The notes: generated by a model from the letters alone, not told the origin. A stretch of DNA of 64,000 nucleotides from PMP191F sp047602185 (GCA_047602185.1 JASGHY010000001.1:3596001-3660000), one strand, 5' to 3'; counted from the stretch's first letter, positions 26,809 through 37,519 are shown. Translations and numbers: made by a program.

Positions 26809-28527
26809 ATGCTAAAAACGAACGTTTCTGCTGCTTTGCTTACGCTGTTGCTGGCAGCTGGCTGCAGCAGCCATAAGTCTGCATTGCATACTGCGGGTAT
26901 CAATCCCTACCAGTACAACATTCAGAAAAACATTACCTGCACACATGGCGCAGTTGTATCAGCCCACCCCTTAGCCAGTGAAATTGGCGTTGCTGTAATA
27001 AAGCAGGGAGGTAACGCAGTAGATGCTGCCATTGCAACCCAACTGGCCCTGGCCGTTGTTTACCCCGGTGCCGGCAATATTGGTGGAGGCGGCTTCATGG
27101 TAGCGCGTCTTGCCAATGGACAAAATGTAACGATCGATTTCAGGGAAAAAGCACCCGGTTCTGCTTCCCGTGATATGTACCTTGATAAAGATGGTAATGC
27201 CATTACCTCTTTAAGCCTGGATGGTCACCTGGCAGCAGGTGTTCCTGGAACAATTGCAGGAGTTTTTACAGCCATGAAATACGCAAAGCTTCCTCTTAAG
27301 AAACTTATCCAGCCAGCCATTGACCTGGCAGAAAAAGGATTTGTACTTACACCGGGCGAAGCCAGGAGTCTCAACAGCATACAAGGGGCACTAGCCAAAT
27401 ACAATACCGTAACACCTGCATTTGTGAAAGCCGGTGGCTGGAAAGCTGGTGATACGCTTGTGCAAACTGATCTTGCCAATACACTGAAACGTGTGCGCGA
27501 CAATGGTCAGAAAGGTTTTTATGAAGGGGAAACTGCCCGGCTTATTGTTGCCGAAATGCAACGCGGAAAGGGTATTATTTCACTAGATGACCTGAAAAGC
27601 TATACTGCTAAAGAAAGACAACCCGTTAGCTTCGATTATAAAGGCTATACCATTATCACAATGCCTTTACCCAGCAGTGGCGGTATTCTGCTACCGCAAA
27701 TGCTGAAAATGGTGGCAGATAAGCCATTGAAGGAATATGGCTACAGCTCTGTGCAGGCCGTACAACTGATGACAGAAGTGGAACGCCGTGCCTATGCTGA
27801 CAGGGCGAAATACCTTGGTGACGTTGATTTCTTTAAAGTGCCGGTAACAACCCTGACCAGCGACGCCTATGCCAAACAACGTATGAAAGATTATGACCCT
27901 GCCAAAGCAGGTTCCAGCAAAGAAACACAAGCCGGCCTGATTCCTGAAAGTGAAGAAACCACGCACCTAAGCACTTACGACAGTGAGGGCAATGCAGTGG
28001 CTGTTACTACTACCCTTAATGGTGGTTATGGCAGCAGAACTGTGGTAGGTGGCGCCGGTTTTTTCCTGAATAATGAAATGGATGATTTCAGCGTAAAACC
28101 CGGTGCACCTAATATGTATGGCGCCGTGGGCGGTGCAGCCAATGCCATTGCCCCTGGTAAACGTATGTTAAGTTCTATGACGCCAGCTATAGTACTGAAG
28201 GATAACAAGCCTTACCTGGTAGTAGGCACTCCCGGCGGAACAACCATTACAACCTCAGTATTTCAAACCCTGGTGAATATCCTGGAATTTAATATGAGCG
28301 TGGACGATGCAGTGAACAAACCTAAATTTCATCACCAGTGGCTGCCCGATGAGATTGCCGTGGAAAAGAATTTCCCGAAAGATGTGCAGGAGCAGTTACA
28401 GAAAATGGGATATAAGATCACTTTCCGTGGAGCTATTGGCCGTACAGAGGTGATCCGTATTTTACCCAACGGACAAATTGAAGCAGTAGGCGATAGCCGT
28501 GGGGAAGATCATGCGGCAGGGTTTTGA
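26809..28527 (+). CDS. ggt: Gamma-glutamyltransferase
   Basis: Periplasmic or lipid-anchored enzyme of 572 residues that hydrolyses or transfers the gamma-glutamyl group of glutathione and similar compounds. N-terminus MLKTNVSAALLTLLLAAGC is a likely lipoprotein signal. The proenzyme has the usual landmarks: GGNAVDAAIATQLALAVVYP, SGIGGGGFM-like NIGGGGFM, and the autocleavage site just before T384 in EETTHLS, which becomes the nucleophile of the small subunit. MDDFS and LSSM in the small subunit bind the glutamyl moiety. Stand-alone gene. Confidence 0.95.
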   Translation: MLKTNVSAALLTLLLAAGCSSHKSALHTAGINPYQYNIQKNITCTHGAVVSAHPLASEIGVAVIKQGGNAVDAAIATQLALAVVYPGAGNIGGGGFMVARLANGQNVTIDFREKAPGSASRDMYLDKDGNAITSLSLDGHLAAGVPGTIAGVFTAMKYAKLPLKKLIQPAIDLAEKGFVLTPGEARSLNSIQGALAKYNTVTPAFVKAGGWKAGDTLVQTDLANTLKRVRDNGQKGFYEGETARLIVAEMQRGKGIISLDDLKSYTAKERQPVSFDYKGYTIITMPLPSSGGILLPQMLKMVADKPLKEYGYSSVQAVQLMTEVERRAYADRAKYLGDVDFFKVPVTTLTSDAYAKQRMKDYDPAKAGSSKETQAGLIPESEETTHLSTYDSEGNAVAVTTTLNGGYGSRTVVGGAGFFLNNEMDDFSVKPGAPNMYGAVGGAANAIAPGKRMLSSMTPAIVLKDNKPYLVVGTPGGTTITTSVFQTLVNILEFNMSVDDAVNKPKFHHQWLPDEIAVEKNFPKDVQEQLQKMGYKITFRGAIGRTEVIRILPNGQIEAVGDSRGEDHAAGF

Positions 28528-28529
28528 TG

Positions 28530-28770
28530 TGGCAATCGTGAGTTATGAGTCGTCAGTGGTGAGTGGGGCGCTGCTTTTTCGTGAAACGAGTTACCGGGTA
28601 CCAGATGCCGGTTACGGGTTACTGGATGCCAGACCCTGGATTTGATAACTGCAAATTGCTCGCAGCTTGTATTAAGCGTTAGGCGTTCTGCGTTGAGCGT
28701 TGAGCCTTCAGCTTTCACTTCGAAATTCGATATTCAACATTCAGTATTCGACATTTCCTTTCTTCTGGCC
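28530..28770 (-). repeat. Fixed-order intergenic mosaic, copy 9 (reverse: D-I-E-H-J-B)
   Basis: Begins two bases after the ggt stop: D-like (GGCAATCGTGAGTTATGAG), I (TACCAGATGCCGGTTACGGG), E and H fused (ACTGCAAATTGCTCGCAG), J (GCGTTAGGCGTTCTGCG), B (CACTTCGAAATTCGATATTC). Confidence 0.7.
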
Positions 28771-28792
28771 TTCATTTTCAAATTAAACAGTC

Positions 28793-29353
28793 ATGACAGA
28801 AAATTCACCTGGCGCAACCTATCTGCAAACAGCCATCAAACGGATGAAGTACTACAAGCAGTTGGGTGATAAAACACTGGAACAACTGACTGACGAACAA
28901 CTCCATTTTGAGGCAGCAGAAGGCAGTAACAGCATTGCAACCATCATACAGCACGTGGGTGGTAATATGCTCAGTCGCTGGACGAATTTTCTGACAGAAG
29001 ATGGCGAAAAGGAATGGCGCAACCGAGACACTGAATTTGAAGAGCAGCAACTCACGCGCCAGCAATTGGCCGATCTCTGGGAAAAAGGCTGGATCTGTTT
29101 TATCGGTGCGCTGGAATCACTTACTGAAAATGACCTGCTGAAAACAATTTACATCCGGCAGGAACCACTGATCGTTATAGACGCCATTAACAGGCAATTG
29201 GCCCATTATCCCTATCATGTAGGGCAGATCATTTTTATTGGTAAAATGCTAAAAGCCGGTAACTGGAAAAGTTTGTCGATCGAAAAAGGAAAATCGGACG
29301 AATACAATCGCTCCGAAGGAATTAAAGACCCTGCCAATCACTTCAAAAAATAA
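28793..29353 (+). CDS. DinB-like protein (DUF1572 type)
   Basis: Cytoplasmic protein of 186 residues with a four-helix DinB/YfiT-like fold. Metal-binding histidines fit H in IIQHVGGNM near residue 54 and the HYPYHVGQI pair near 138. The N-terminus TYLQTAIKRMKYYKQLGDKTL is typical of the DUF1572 branch. These proteins are thought to be metal-dependent thiol (mycothiol/bacillithiol-type) transferases, but the exact reaction is unknown. A strong terminator follows. Confidence 0.85.
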   Translation: MTENSPGATYLQTAIKRMKYYKQLGDKTLEQLTDEQLHFEAAEGSNSIATIIQHVGGNMLSRWTNFLTEDGEKEWRNRDTEFEEQQLTRQQLADLWEKGWICFIGALESLTENDLLKTIYIRQEPLIVIDAINRQLAHYPYHVGQIIFIGKMLKAGNWKSLSIEKGKSDEYNRSEGIKDPANHFKK

Positions 29354-29360
29354 CAGGTAA

Positions 29361-29400
29361 AAACGAAGCCGGGTTAGCAATTGTCAATCCGGCTTCGTTT
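29361..29400 (+). terminator. Rho-independent terminator, long stem
   Basis: A 12-bp perfect stem AAACGAAGCCGG / CCGGCTTCGTTT ending in T residues, 7 bases after the DinB-like gene. Confidence 0.85.
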
Positions 29401-29570
29401 CTTTGCCCCCGACGTCCCTGGCGGGTGAAGATATCCGCCGGAAATACCCATTGCCTGTGAAGGCCTCCAAAGCCAAAAACGGGTTAAAATTTGTTTTTCG
29501 GAGCCCTTTTAATGCGTTTGTACTAACCAATTACGTTGAATGAACGTATAAGCATTCACTTGGTATTGAA

Positions 29571-29601
29571 TTTGCTCAGCAACATCAATTGGCTAATTTT
29601 A
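29571..29601 (+). promoter_or_regulatory. Promoter for the TamB gene
   Basis: TTTG at 29571-29574, exactly 19 bases, then TAATTTTA at 29594-29601 (one mismatch to TAnnTTTG). Transcription would begin near 29608, just ahead of the CTG proposed as start codon. Confidence 0.5.
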
Positions 29602-29620
29602 CAATTTTAATACGCGGACT

Positions 29621-32600
29621 CTGAGAAAATTTTGGAAAATATCCCGAACCGTATTGCTGGTATTGATCGCCCTGATCCTGCTCGCCTGGCTGGCGGTTCA
29701 AACCACCGTTGTCCAGAACTGGCTGGTACACCAGGCAACGGCAAAACTTTCCAGGGACCTGCACACCACCGTTCGTATTAAACACGTTGATTTTGCCCTC
29801 TTTAATAAAATGCTGCTGGAAGGCACCCTGGTGGAAGACCAGCAAAAAGATACCCTTCTGTATGCAGGTACTGTAAAAGTAAATATCACCGACTGGTTCT
29901 TTTTTAAAGACAATATCGAGCTGAAATACATCGGGCTGGAAGATGCGGTGATACAATTCCAGCGAAAAGACTCCATCTGGAACTATCGTTTTCTTGCGGA
30001 TTATTTCGGTGGCGGCAAATCCTCCGGTAAAAGCAGCATTCAGCTGAACCTGAAAACGGTAGAATTCAAGAATGTTCAACTGGCCCAGCGTGATGGCTGG
30101 CGTGGAGAAGATCTTATTCTTCAACTGGGTGCGCTGGATGTGGACGCAGAGCAACTCAACCTTCGTAAGAAACAGGTTTATATCAATTCTGTTGTAATTG
30201 ACAACCCCTCATTTACAGTTTACAACTACGATGGCAATCGCCCGGATTCGCTTCGCCCCAAAAATATCCGCGTTCCCATAGTGAATGATCCCAATAACCT
30301 GAGATGGAATCCCGGCGAATGGGAAATACGTGTGACTGATATGACCATGAAGAACGGCACTTTTAAAAACGAAGTGCAGATGGACCGCAAACCTTACAAT
30401 TATTTTGATGGGAACCATATAGAGTTTGCGAAGATCGACGGCTCCTTCAAAAACGTGCTGTTCAAACGTGATACTATTACCGCTGCAGTGGTACTCAGCA
30501 CACAGGAACGCAGTGGCCTGCATGTAAAAAAACTACAGGCCAATATGAAATGGCATCCGGAGGCTATGGAATTTGGCAACCTGGACCTTATCACTAATCG
30601 CAGCCACCTGAAGCATTTCTTTGCCATGCGTTATGAAACGTTCGATGACATGGCGGACTTTGAATCGAAGGTGCGTATGGAGGCTGACCTCACCGATGCC
30701 GAACTGAATAGTGATGATATCGCCTATTTTGCCCCGGAACTGGCTGATTGGAAAAAGCAGATCCGCATTAAAGGCAAGATAAAAGGCAGCATCGAAAACC
30801 TGAATGCCCGTAACCTGGTTATTGAAGCCGGCAAAGACACATACCTGAATGGAAATATCGCATTACGTGGATTGCCGGATATTGATAAAACCTTTATCGA
30901 CTTTGTGGCTAATGATTTCAGGACCACTTATGATGATGCCATCAGGATAGTACCGGAGTTAAAGAATATCACACAGGTTAATCTCAACGAACTGCAATAC
31001 ATCCAGTTTAGGGGCAACCTTACAGGGTTCATTAAGAACTTTGTTACCTACGGTACTATTAAAACACGCCTGGGAACAATTGTAAGTGATGTGAACATGC
31101 GTTTTCCTGACAACGCTCCTACAGGCTATGCAGGTAGTATCAAAACTGAGGGCTTTGACCTGGGAAGTCTTACCGGCTCACCACAACTTGGTATCATCAA
31201 TTTTGAAGGTAAAATAAACGGTCGCGGATTAAAAGCCAGTACGCTCAATGCAAAACTGGATGGAACGATCCGCGCATTACAGGTAAAGGGATATAACTAC
31301 CAGAATATTGCCGTAAAAGGAACAGTTACCAAGAAACTCTTTAATGGAGAATTGACAGTGAATGATCCTCACCTGCAGGTAACCATGAACGGCCTTGTTG
31401 ATCTTGATAAAGAGATCCCTGAATTTAATTTTGATGCCAACTTCAGCAAAGCTGAATTACGCAGCCTGAACATTACAAAAGACAGTATCGACTTTATAGG
31501 TAAAGTAAATGTTGATTTTACCGGTGATAATATTGATAACTTTTTAGGAGTTGCCCGTATCTATGATGCTACAGTCATGAAAAAAGGCAGGCGCATTTCA
31601 TTTGATTCACTAAGTCTTGAATCAAAAACAATGGGCAATAACAAAGTTATTACTGCTGTCAGCAATGAATTTGATGCGGCCCTGGTTGGTGAATTCTCTA
31701 TCAGGGATCTGCCGGCGGCATTCAGTACTTTTCTCAACAAATATTATCCTACCTATATAAAGCCGGCTAAAGAAATTCCAAAGGATGAGAATTTCAGCTT
31801 TGTTATCACTACCAAAAAGGTAGAAGAGTATCTCGACTTCTTTGATAAAAATCTTTCAGGATTTAATTATAGCACCGTTACAGGCCGCATTAACAGCCGC
31901 GACAACTTACTTGACCTGAATGTGGAAGTACCCCAGTTCGGCTATAAGAACATATTGCTGTATAATTTCAATCTCAAAGGCACGGGTGACCTGGACAGCC
32001 TGATCATGGAAAATTCCATTGCAGACGTTTATATTAATGACAGCCTACATTTTCCCGGTAGCAGTATCAATATCCGCTCTTCTAATGATGTATCTCAGGT
32101 AAGCATACGCACCAGTGCCAGCCAGGCTATTAATGCTGCCGATCTTTCAGCTAAAGTGCAGACCATGCGTAATGGTGTTCGCATCGTGTTTGATGAATCG
32201 CATTTTGACCTGAATGGTAAAACCTGGACCATCGATAAAGATGGCGAAATGGTACTGAGTAAAGAACTGGTATCTGCTGATGGAGTAAAGATCTATAACG
32301 GCCAGCAGGAAATACTGGTAACCACACAGCCATCGGACATAGGCAATACCAACGACATAAAAATAGAGTTGATAAAACTGAATATTGGTGACTTTATTCC
32401 TTATGTAGTAAAATCAAACAGGCTCGAAGGTTTACTGAATGCCAATATTGACATTATAGATCCTTTTGGTAAAATGCAGGCAGACATGTCTGGCGAAGCA
32501 GATATGTTCCGCCTGGATAATGATTCTATCGGTTTGCTGCAATTAAACGGTAATTACAATCAAAATACCGGTGAAATTCATTTTGCGACCATTTCACAAA

Positions 32601-34477
32601 ACAAGAATTACGATTTTGATCTGAAAGGTCAATATAACCTGCCCGATAGTAACAGTGAAAATGAATACCTCGATATTATCGGGAACTTCCGGAATACCAG
32701 GGTTAACCTGCTGGAACAATATATCAACTCTGTATTCAGCGATGTGGGCGGCTATGCTACAGGTCAGTTGGAAATACAGGGACCACCTAATGATCTGAAA
32801 TATCTAGGCCGTGTAAACCTGCAGGAAGGAAGCCTGCGCGTGAAATACACCAATGTATTGTACAAAATACCTTCGGCTACTTTTAACTTCAGGGATTCAG
32901 CTATTGACTTTGGCAGCTTTACCATAAAAGATGAATTTGGCAACACAGGTCAGCTCACCAAAGGCATAATGAAGCACCGCAATTTTGATGACCTGAACTT
33001 TGACTTTGCGTTCAATACCAATAAAATGCTGGTACTGTCTACCACCGGCACTTCAGGGGATATTTACTATGGAACTGTGTTTGCAAAAGCAAATGCCACC
33101 TTCCGCGGACCACTGGAAGAAATGAAACTGACCGTTCGCGGCGAACCAGCAGATAGTTCTAAATTATTTATACGTCCCGGTGCAGGGCGTGAAAGCGGTC
33201 AGGCTGACTTTATTGAATGGAAGGTATATGGCCGTGAAATGACCACCAAACGATCTTCACAGGAAGCGAACCTGAGTGTCGCGCTGGATATTCATGCCAA
33301 TAACTACGCAAATGTTTATGTGATCATGGATGAGTTAACAGGTGACATCATCCAGGCCAATGGTAGTGGTAATCTTAAAATGCGTGCTTCAACTGACGGT
33401 GAATTTACCATTACCGGCCGCTATGATATTGAAAGGGGGAAATACAATTTCACCTTCCAGACCCTGTTCAGAAAACCGTTTACCCTGCGTGAAGATGCAG
33501 GTAATTATATTCAATGGACAGGAGATCCTTACGATGCAGATATCCATATCAATGCTGAATACCTGGCAGAGAACGTTCGTTTCAGCGACCTGGGATTGGA
33601 TCAATTCTCTATTCAATCAGGTTCATCGAGCAGTGGCGTTAACAACAACGTACGTAAATACCGTGGTGAAGTAAATGTAATTGCGAAACTGACCGATAAA
33701 CTGTTAAGACCTACTATTCATTTCGAAATAGAATTGCCGACCAACAGTTCGCTTAAAAATGACCCGGATGCACTTGCCATCCTGCAACGTATTGAGAATG
33801 ATGTAAACGAACTGAATAAACAGGTGGCGTTCCTGATCGTATTCAACAGCTTTGGCCCTCTTTCTACTTCAACCAACCAGGGTGGTTTGGCTAATATTGC
33901 ATTTGAAGGTGTAGTGGTGAATAGTATCTCCGGTATTCTATCCAATACATTGAGCCAGCAATTCTCTGGTATTTTCCAGAAGCTGTTTAAAGACCGCAGC
34001 ATTAAAGTAACTATTAATGCCCAGCTATATAATGGTTCAAACCTTATTGATAACCTCAACAATAATAACAAGTTCAATATCGACCGGTCTAACGTGAACC
34101 TGAACTTTGGTAAAAGTTTCCTGAACGAGCGCCTTACGTTCACATTTGGTAGTGCCCTGGATTTTGGTTTGTCATCCGAACAGGTACAGGCAACTAAAAA
34201 TCTCCAGTTCCTGCCGGATATCAATGCTGAATGGAAAATACGCCAGGATGGTCGCCTGGTACTCACCTTCTTCTACCGCGACTCTTACAACTACCTCAGT
34301 GGTACCGGCGCCCGTCAGAATCGCTCTGGTACAGCCCTCAGTTACCGTCGTGAATTTGACCGCATCTCCGATCTGTGGAGAGGTAACCGCAACAAAAAGA
34401 AAAAGCCCGCCCCGGCAAAGCCTGATTCTACTGCCATTAAAGTACCGGATACAGTGAATACGGGAAGCAACGATTAA
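29621..34477 (+). CDS. tamB: Translocation and assembly module protein TamB
   Basis: Very large inner-membrane-anchored periplasmic protein (about 1618 residues) of the TamB/AsmA group, thought to bridge the envelope for outer-membrane protein or lipid transport. A single N-terminal TM is followed by a long beta-taco region of repeating segments, and the C-terminal DUF490 domain (about 1150-1560) has DELTGDIIQANGSGNLKM and IERGKYNFTFQTLFRKPF. The start choice is uncertain. The first ATG/GTG/TTG in frame is TTG at 29654, which would leave no basic residues before the TM. CTG at 29621 would add RKFWKISRTV in front, which matches the usual TamB N-terminus. I take CTG as likely. No BamA/TamA homologue is adjacent. 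Confidence 0.9.
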   Translation: MRKFWKISRTVLLVLIALILLAWLAVQTTVVQNWLVHQATAKLSRDLHTTVRIKHVDFALFNKMLLEGTLVEDQQKDTLLYAGTVKVNITDWFFFKDNIELKYIGLEDAVIQFQRKDSIWNYRFLADYFGGGKSSGKSSIQLNLKTVEFKNVQLAQRDGWRGEDLILQLGALDVDAEQLNLRKKQVYINSVVIDNPSFTVYNYDGNRPDSLRPKNIRVPIVNDPNNLRWNPGEWEIRVTDMTMKNGTFKNEVQMDRKPYNYFDGNHIEFAKIDGSFKNVLFKRDTITAAVVLSTQERSGLHVKKLQANMKWHPEAMEFGNLDLITNRSHLKHFFAMRYETFDDMADFESKVRMEADLTDAELNSDDIAYFAPELADWKKQIRIKGKIKGSIENLNARNLVIEAGKDTYLNGNIALRGLPDIDKTFIDFVANDFRTTYDDAIRIVPELKNITQVNLNELQYIQFRGNLTGFIKNFVTYGTIKTRLGTIVSDVNMRFPDNAPTGYAGSIKTEGFDLGSLTGSPQLGIINFEGKINGRGLKASTLNAKLDGTIRALQVKGYNYQNIAVKGTVTKKLFNGELTVNDPHLQVTMNGLVDLDKEIPEFNFDANFSKAELRSLNITKDSIDFIGKVNVDFTGDNIDNFLGVARIYDATVMKKGRRISFDSLSLESKTMGNNKVITAVSNEFDAALVGEFSIRDLPAAFSTFLNKYYPTYIKPAKEIPKDENFSFVITTKKVEEYLDFFDKNLSGFNYSTVTGRINSRDNLLDLNVEVPQFGYKNILLYNFNLKGTGDLDSLIMENSIADVYINDSLHFPGSSINIRSSNDVSQVSIRTSASQAINAADLSAKVQTMRNGVRIVFDESHFDLNGKTWTIDKDGEMVLSKELVSADGVKIYNGQQEILVTTQPSDIGNTNDIKIELIKLNIGDFIPYVVKSNRLEGLLNANIDIIDPFGKMQADMSGEADMFRLDNDSIGLLQLNGNYNQNTGEIHFATISQNKNYDFDLKGQYNLPDSNSENEYLDIIGNFRNTRVNLLEQYINSVFSDVGGYATGQLEIQGPPNDLKYLGRVNLQEGSLRVKYTNVLYKIPSATFNFRDSAIDFGSFTIKDEFGNTGQLTKGIMKHRNFDDLNFDFAFNTNKMLVLSTTGTSGDIYYGTVFAKANATFRGPLEEMKLTVRGEPADSSKLFIRPGAGRESGQADFIEWKVYGREMTTKRSSQEANLSVALDIHANNYANVYVIMDELTGDIIQANGSGNLKMRASTDGEFTITGRYDIERGKYNFTFQTLFRKPFTLREDAGNYIQWTGDPYDADIHINAEYLAENVRFSDLGLDQFSIQSGSSSSGVNNNVRKYRGEVNVIAKLTDKLLRPTIHFEIELPTNSSLKNDPDALAILQRIENDVNELNKQVAFLIVFNSFGPLSTSTNQGGLANIAFEGVVVNSISGILSNTLSQQFSGIFQKLFKDRSIKVTINAQLYNGSNLIDNLNNNNKFNIDRSNVNLNFGKSFLNERLTFTFGSALDFGLSSEQVQATKNLQFLPDINAEWKIRQDGRLVLTFFYRDSYNYLSGTGARQNRSGTALSYRREFDRISDLWRGNRNKKKKPAPAKPDSTAIKVPDTVNTGSND

Positions 34478-34479
34478 TT

Positions 34480-34865
34480 TAAACGTGCAAATGCTGAATG
34501 CTTAACCCGAATACCGGGTTATAAGTTATAGGTTGTAAGTTGAATACAGGAATTAGGTGTTAGGTTTTTAGCTGTTAGCGAATACAGGTCCGGAAGAGAG
34601 TTGGCTGGTTGAAAGGTTGATAAGATGACAAGGAAAGTACGGAAGACAGGAAGAAAGTTGACAGTTTGCAGTTATCAAATCCAGGATCTGACATCCAGTA
34701 ACCGGCATCTGGTATCCAGTAACTCATTTCACGTTTGACGTTTCACGAAAAAGTAACGTCCCGCTCACAACTTACCACTCACCACTGACGACTGACGATT
34801 CACGTCTCACGATTGTCGATTGCCGTCTGCCGACTCACGATCCAGCATCTTGTATCCTGAAACCA
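34480..34865 (+). repeat. Fixed-order intergenic mosaic, copy 10 (near-complete forward: K-J-F-G-C-A-E-I-D)
   Basis: The fullest copy. K (GTGCAAATGCTGAATGC), J (GCTTAACCCGAATACCGGG), F (TTATAAGTTATAGGTTGTAA), G (AATTAGGTGTTAGG), a GGTCCGGAAGAGAGTTG link, C (GGTTGATAAGATGACAAGG), A (AAAGTACGGAAGACAGG), E (GACAGTTTGCAGTTATC), I (CCGGCATCTGGTATCC), then an expanded D array (ACGACTGACGATTCACG, ATTGCCGTCTGCCGACTCAC). Confidence 0.78.
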
Positions 34866-35011
34866 GTTTTCCCTCCGCCACCCCAGCGTACACCAACTGT
34901 ATCGTCAGCGAACACCCTTAACAACAAGGCAATTTCTAAGCAATTAATTCACAGTGAGGTACAAAGCGGCCTTCTTTTTGGTGCCATAAGGATAACTGTC
35001 AACGTTTGTTT

Positions 35012-37459
35012 ATGTTAAAGAACTATTTCATCACAGCGATCAGAACACTGCGCCGCAATAAAATATTTTCAGCCATTAATGTGTTGGGGTTATCTGTTGG
35101 TATCAGTGCTGCACTGGTGATATTCCTGATCACCTGGTACGAGTTCAGTTATGATAGCTTTATCCGGGATAAAAGTGATGTTTATCGGGTAGTACTCGAC
35201 GCGTCTTTTAATGGCAATGATGGCCATAGCGCCGGGATACCCGCCCCTGTCAGTACAGCCATAAAAAAAGAAGCTAGCGGCATTGAACTCAGCATACCCG
35301 TAATGCAATTCCAGGGAGATGCTACAGCTACCGTAGGCATTACGAGAAACTCAGAAAAAATTGAATTTAAACAACAGCCAGGTATTGTATTTACAAACTC
35401 TTCCTATTTTTCCCTGCTGCCTTATCAATGGACTGCAGGCACGCCTACCACTGTTCTGAACGCTCCTTCTACAGTAGTGCTTACAGAAAAAAGGGCAAAA
35501 GAATATTTTCCATCCCTGCCGGCAACTGATATCATTGGAAAACAGATCAGTTATAATAACGATATTACCGCCACTGTATCAGGTGTAGTAAAAGATCTTG
35601 ATAAAACCACCACTTTCACTGCCGTTGAATTTATTTCGTTTGCGACTATTGCAGAAACACATCTGCAGAACGATTTCATGATGAATGTGTGGAACGACTG
35701 GATGGCTTATTCTCAGGCTTATATAAAACTGGTACACGGCCGTGAAGCAGCGGGTGTTGAAAAACAACTCAACGCCATTTTTGCCAAATACAATAAGGAT
35801 ACGCATAAAGATGCTGCCAACTGGATAGCGTTGCGATTGCAACCCTTGCAGCAGGTGCATTTCGACAATCAATATGCAGGCGTAGGACAACGCATTGCCC
35901 ATAAACCAACTTTATATGGTCTGCTGTTGATAGCAGTCTTCCTGTTATTATCCGGCTGTATCAATTTTATTAATCTTACTACTGCCAATGCAGCGGAACG
36001 TGCCAAAGAAATAGGTATCCGTAAAACGATGGGGAGTTCGCGCAGACAACTGGTGATCCAGTTCCTCGGAGAAACATTACTGATCACCACTATTGCAGGT
36101 TTGCTTTCATTCTTTATAGCGCCGGTTTTGCTGAAAGCATTTTCAGATTTTATTCCAGCGGGGCTCACAGCGGCATTGTTGTACCAGCCGGTTATTATTA
36201 CCTTCCTGACGCTACTTATCATCGTTGTTAGTTTCCTTTCAGGTCTTTATCCTGCATTGATATTAGCTGGCTACAAAACAGTGGATATATTAAAAAGCCA
36301 ATCACAGGTAAGCAGTAAAGAGACGAGGCATGCCTGGATAAGAAAAACGCTCACTGTATCACAATTTGTAATTGCCCAGTTCTTCATTATAGCAACAGTG
36401 ATGGTGAGCAAGCAGATCAACTACTCTATCAATGCCGACCTGGGTTTTAATAAAGAAGGGGTGGTTACTTTTGAAATACCGCGCGATACGGTTACAAGTC
36501 ATATTTCACTTTTATTGGATAAGGTAAAAGCAATCCCGGAAGTATCGCTGGCTGCTACAGGCTTTTTACCACCGGCCAGTGAAGGCGCAGCCTTTACTGA
36601 TATTTCATACGAACCGGTAAAAAATGTAAACGCCCCGGTACAGATAAGATGGGGTGATCCTGATTACCTGGCTGTGTACAAGATAAAGTTACTGGCCGGT
36701 AGAAATGTGGTTGCAAGTGATACGATGAAGGAGTTTGTCATTAATAGTACCTATGCCAAGATGCTTGGCTTTCAGCAACCAGATGAGGCAATTGGTAAGC
36801 TACTAAGTTTCAATAACAAAAAAATGCCCATAGTAGGCGTAATGCAAGACTTTAATGCCCAATCAACACATGGCTCTATTGGCCCGCTGGTGTTTGCAGG
36901 CAATAAAGGACATGCTTTTCATATTCAGCTAAAGCCCAACAAGGCCAATGGTGTAAGCTGGCAACAAGCCATTGCCAAAATGCAGGTAGCTTATAAAAGC
37001 ATTTACCCGGAATCCGATCTTAAGTATTCTTTTTTTGATGAAACAATCGCCCGCATGTACGCAACGGAACAACGTACTGCCAGTTTGTTGCGCTGGGCTA
37101 CAGCATTGGCTATTACCATCAGTTCACTGGGGTTACTGGGCCTGGTAATGTTTACCATTCATACGCGCACCAAAGAAATTGGTATCCGCAAAATACTGGG
37201 AGCAACTGTTGTCAATATTGTTTCTATTTTATCGAAAGACTTTATGAAACTGGTATGTATTGCTTTTGCAGTTGCCGCCCCTATTGCCTGGTGGGCAACA
37301 GATCAATGGCTTCAGAACTATGTGTACAGAACCAGCATGAGTTGGTGGGTATTTGTACTGTGCGGTTTCAGCATGCTGCTGATCACCGTACTGGTATTAG
37401 GTGTTCAAACCATCCGTGCAGCGATCACCAATCCTGTAAAAAGTCTGCGGGCTGAATAA
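35012..37459 (+). CDS. FtsX/MacB-type ABC transporter permease
   Basis: Membrane protein of 815 residues, relative of the gene at 7535-9919. I take the ATG at 35012 (MLKNYFITAIRTLRRNK), not the TTG six bases earlier. TM1 is INVLGLSVGISAALVIFL. The central FtsX block has NAAERAKEIGIRKTMGSSR, and the C-terminal one HTRTKEIGIRKILGATV. Two large periplasmic domains lie between them. No ATPase is adjacent. A terminator follows. Substrate unknown. Confidence 0.9.
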   Translation: MLKNYFITAIRTLRRNKIFSAINVLGLSVGISAALVIFLITWYEFSYDSFIRDKSDVYRVVLDASFNGNDGHSAGIPAPVSTAIKKEASGIELSIPVMQFQGDATATVGITRNSEKIEFKQQPGIVFTNSSYFSLLPYQWTAGTPTTVLNAPSTVVLTEKRAKEYFPSLPATDIIGKQISYNNDITATVSGVVKDLDKTTTFTAVEFISFATIAETHLQNDFMMNVWNDWMAYSQAYIKLVHGREAAGVEKQLNAIFAKYNKDTHKDAANWIALRLQPLQQVHFDNQYAGVGQRIAHKPTLYGLLLIAVFLLLSGCINFINLTTANAAERAKEIGIRKTMGSSRRQLVIQFLGETLLITTIAGLLSFFIAPVLLKAFSDFIPAGLTAALLYQPVIITFLTLLIIVVSFLSGLYPALILAGYKTVDILKSQSQVSSKETRHAWIRKTLTVSQFVIAQFFIIATVMVSKQINYSINADLGFNKEGVVTFEIPRDTVTSHISLLLDKVKAIPEVSLAATGFLPPASEGAAFTDISYEPVKNVNAPVQIRWGDPDYLAVYKIKLLAGRNVVASDTMKEFVINSTYAKMLGFQQPDEAIGKLLSFNNKKMPIVGVMQDFNAQSTHGSIGPLVFAGNKGHAFHIQLKPNKANGVSWQQAIAKMQVAYKSIYPESDLKYSFFDETIARMYATEQRTASLLRWATALAITISSLGLLGLVMFTIHTRTKEIGIRKILGATVVNIVSILSKDFMKLVCIAFAVAAPIAWWATDQWLQNYVYRTSMSWWVFVLCGFSMLLITVLVLGVQTIRAAITNPVKSLRAE

Positions 37460-37485
37460 GCAAGCCATTATTGATCATAAAAACA

Positions 37486-37519
37486 AACAGCCGCTGAGCA
37501 ATTACCCAGCGGCTGTTTT
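37486..37519. terminator. Bidirectional terminator
   Basis: Stem ACAGCCGCTG / CAGCGGCTGT with A-run before and T-run after, between convergent genes ending at 37459 and 37565. Confidence 0.8.
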
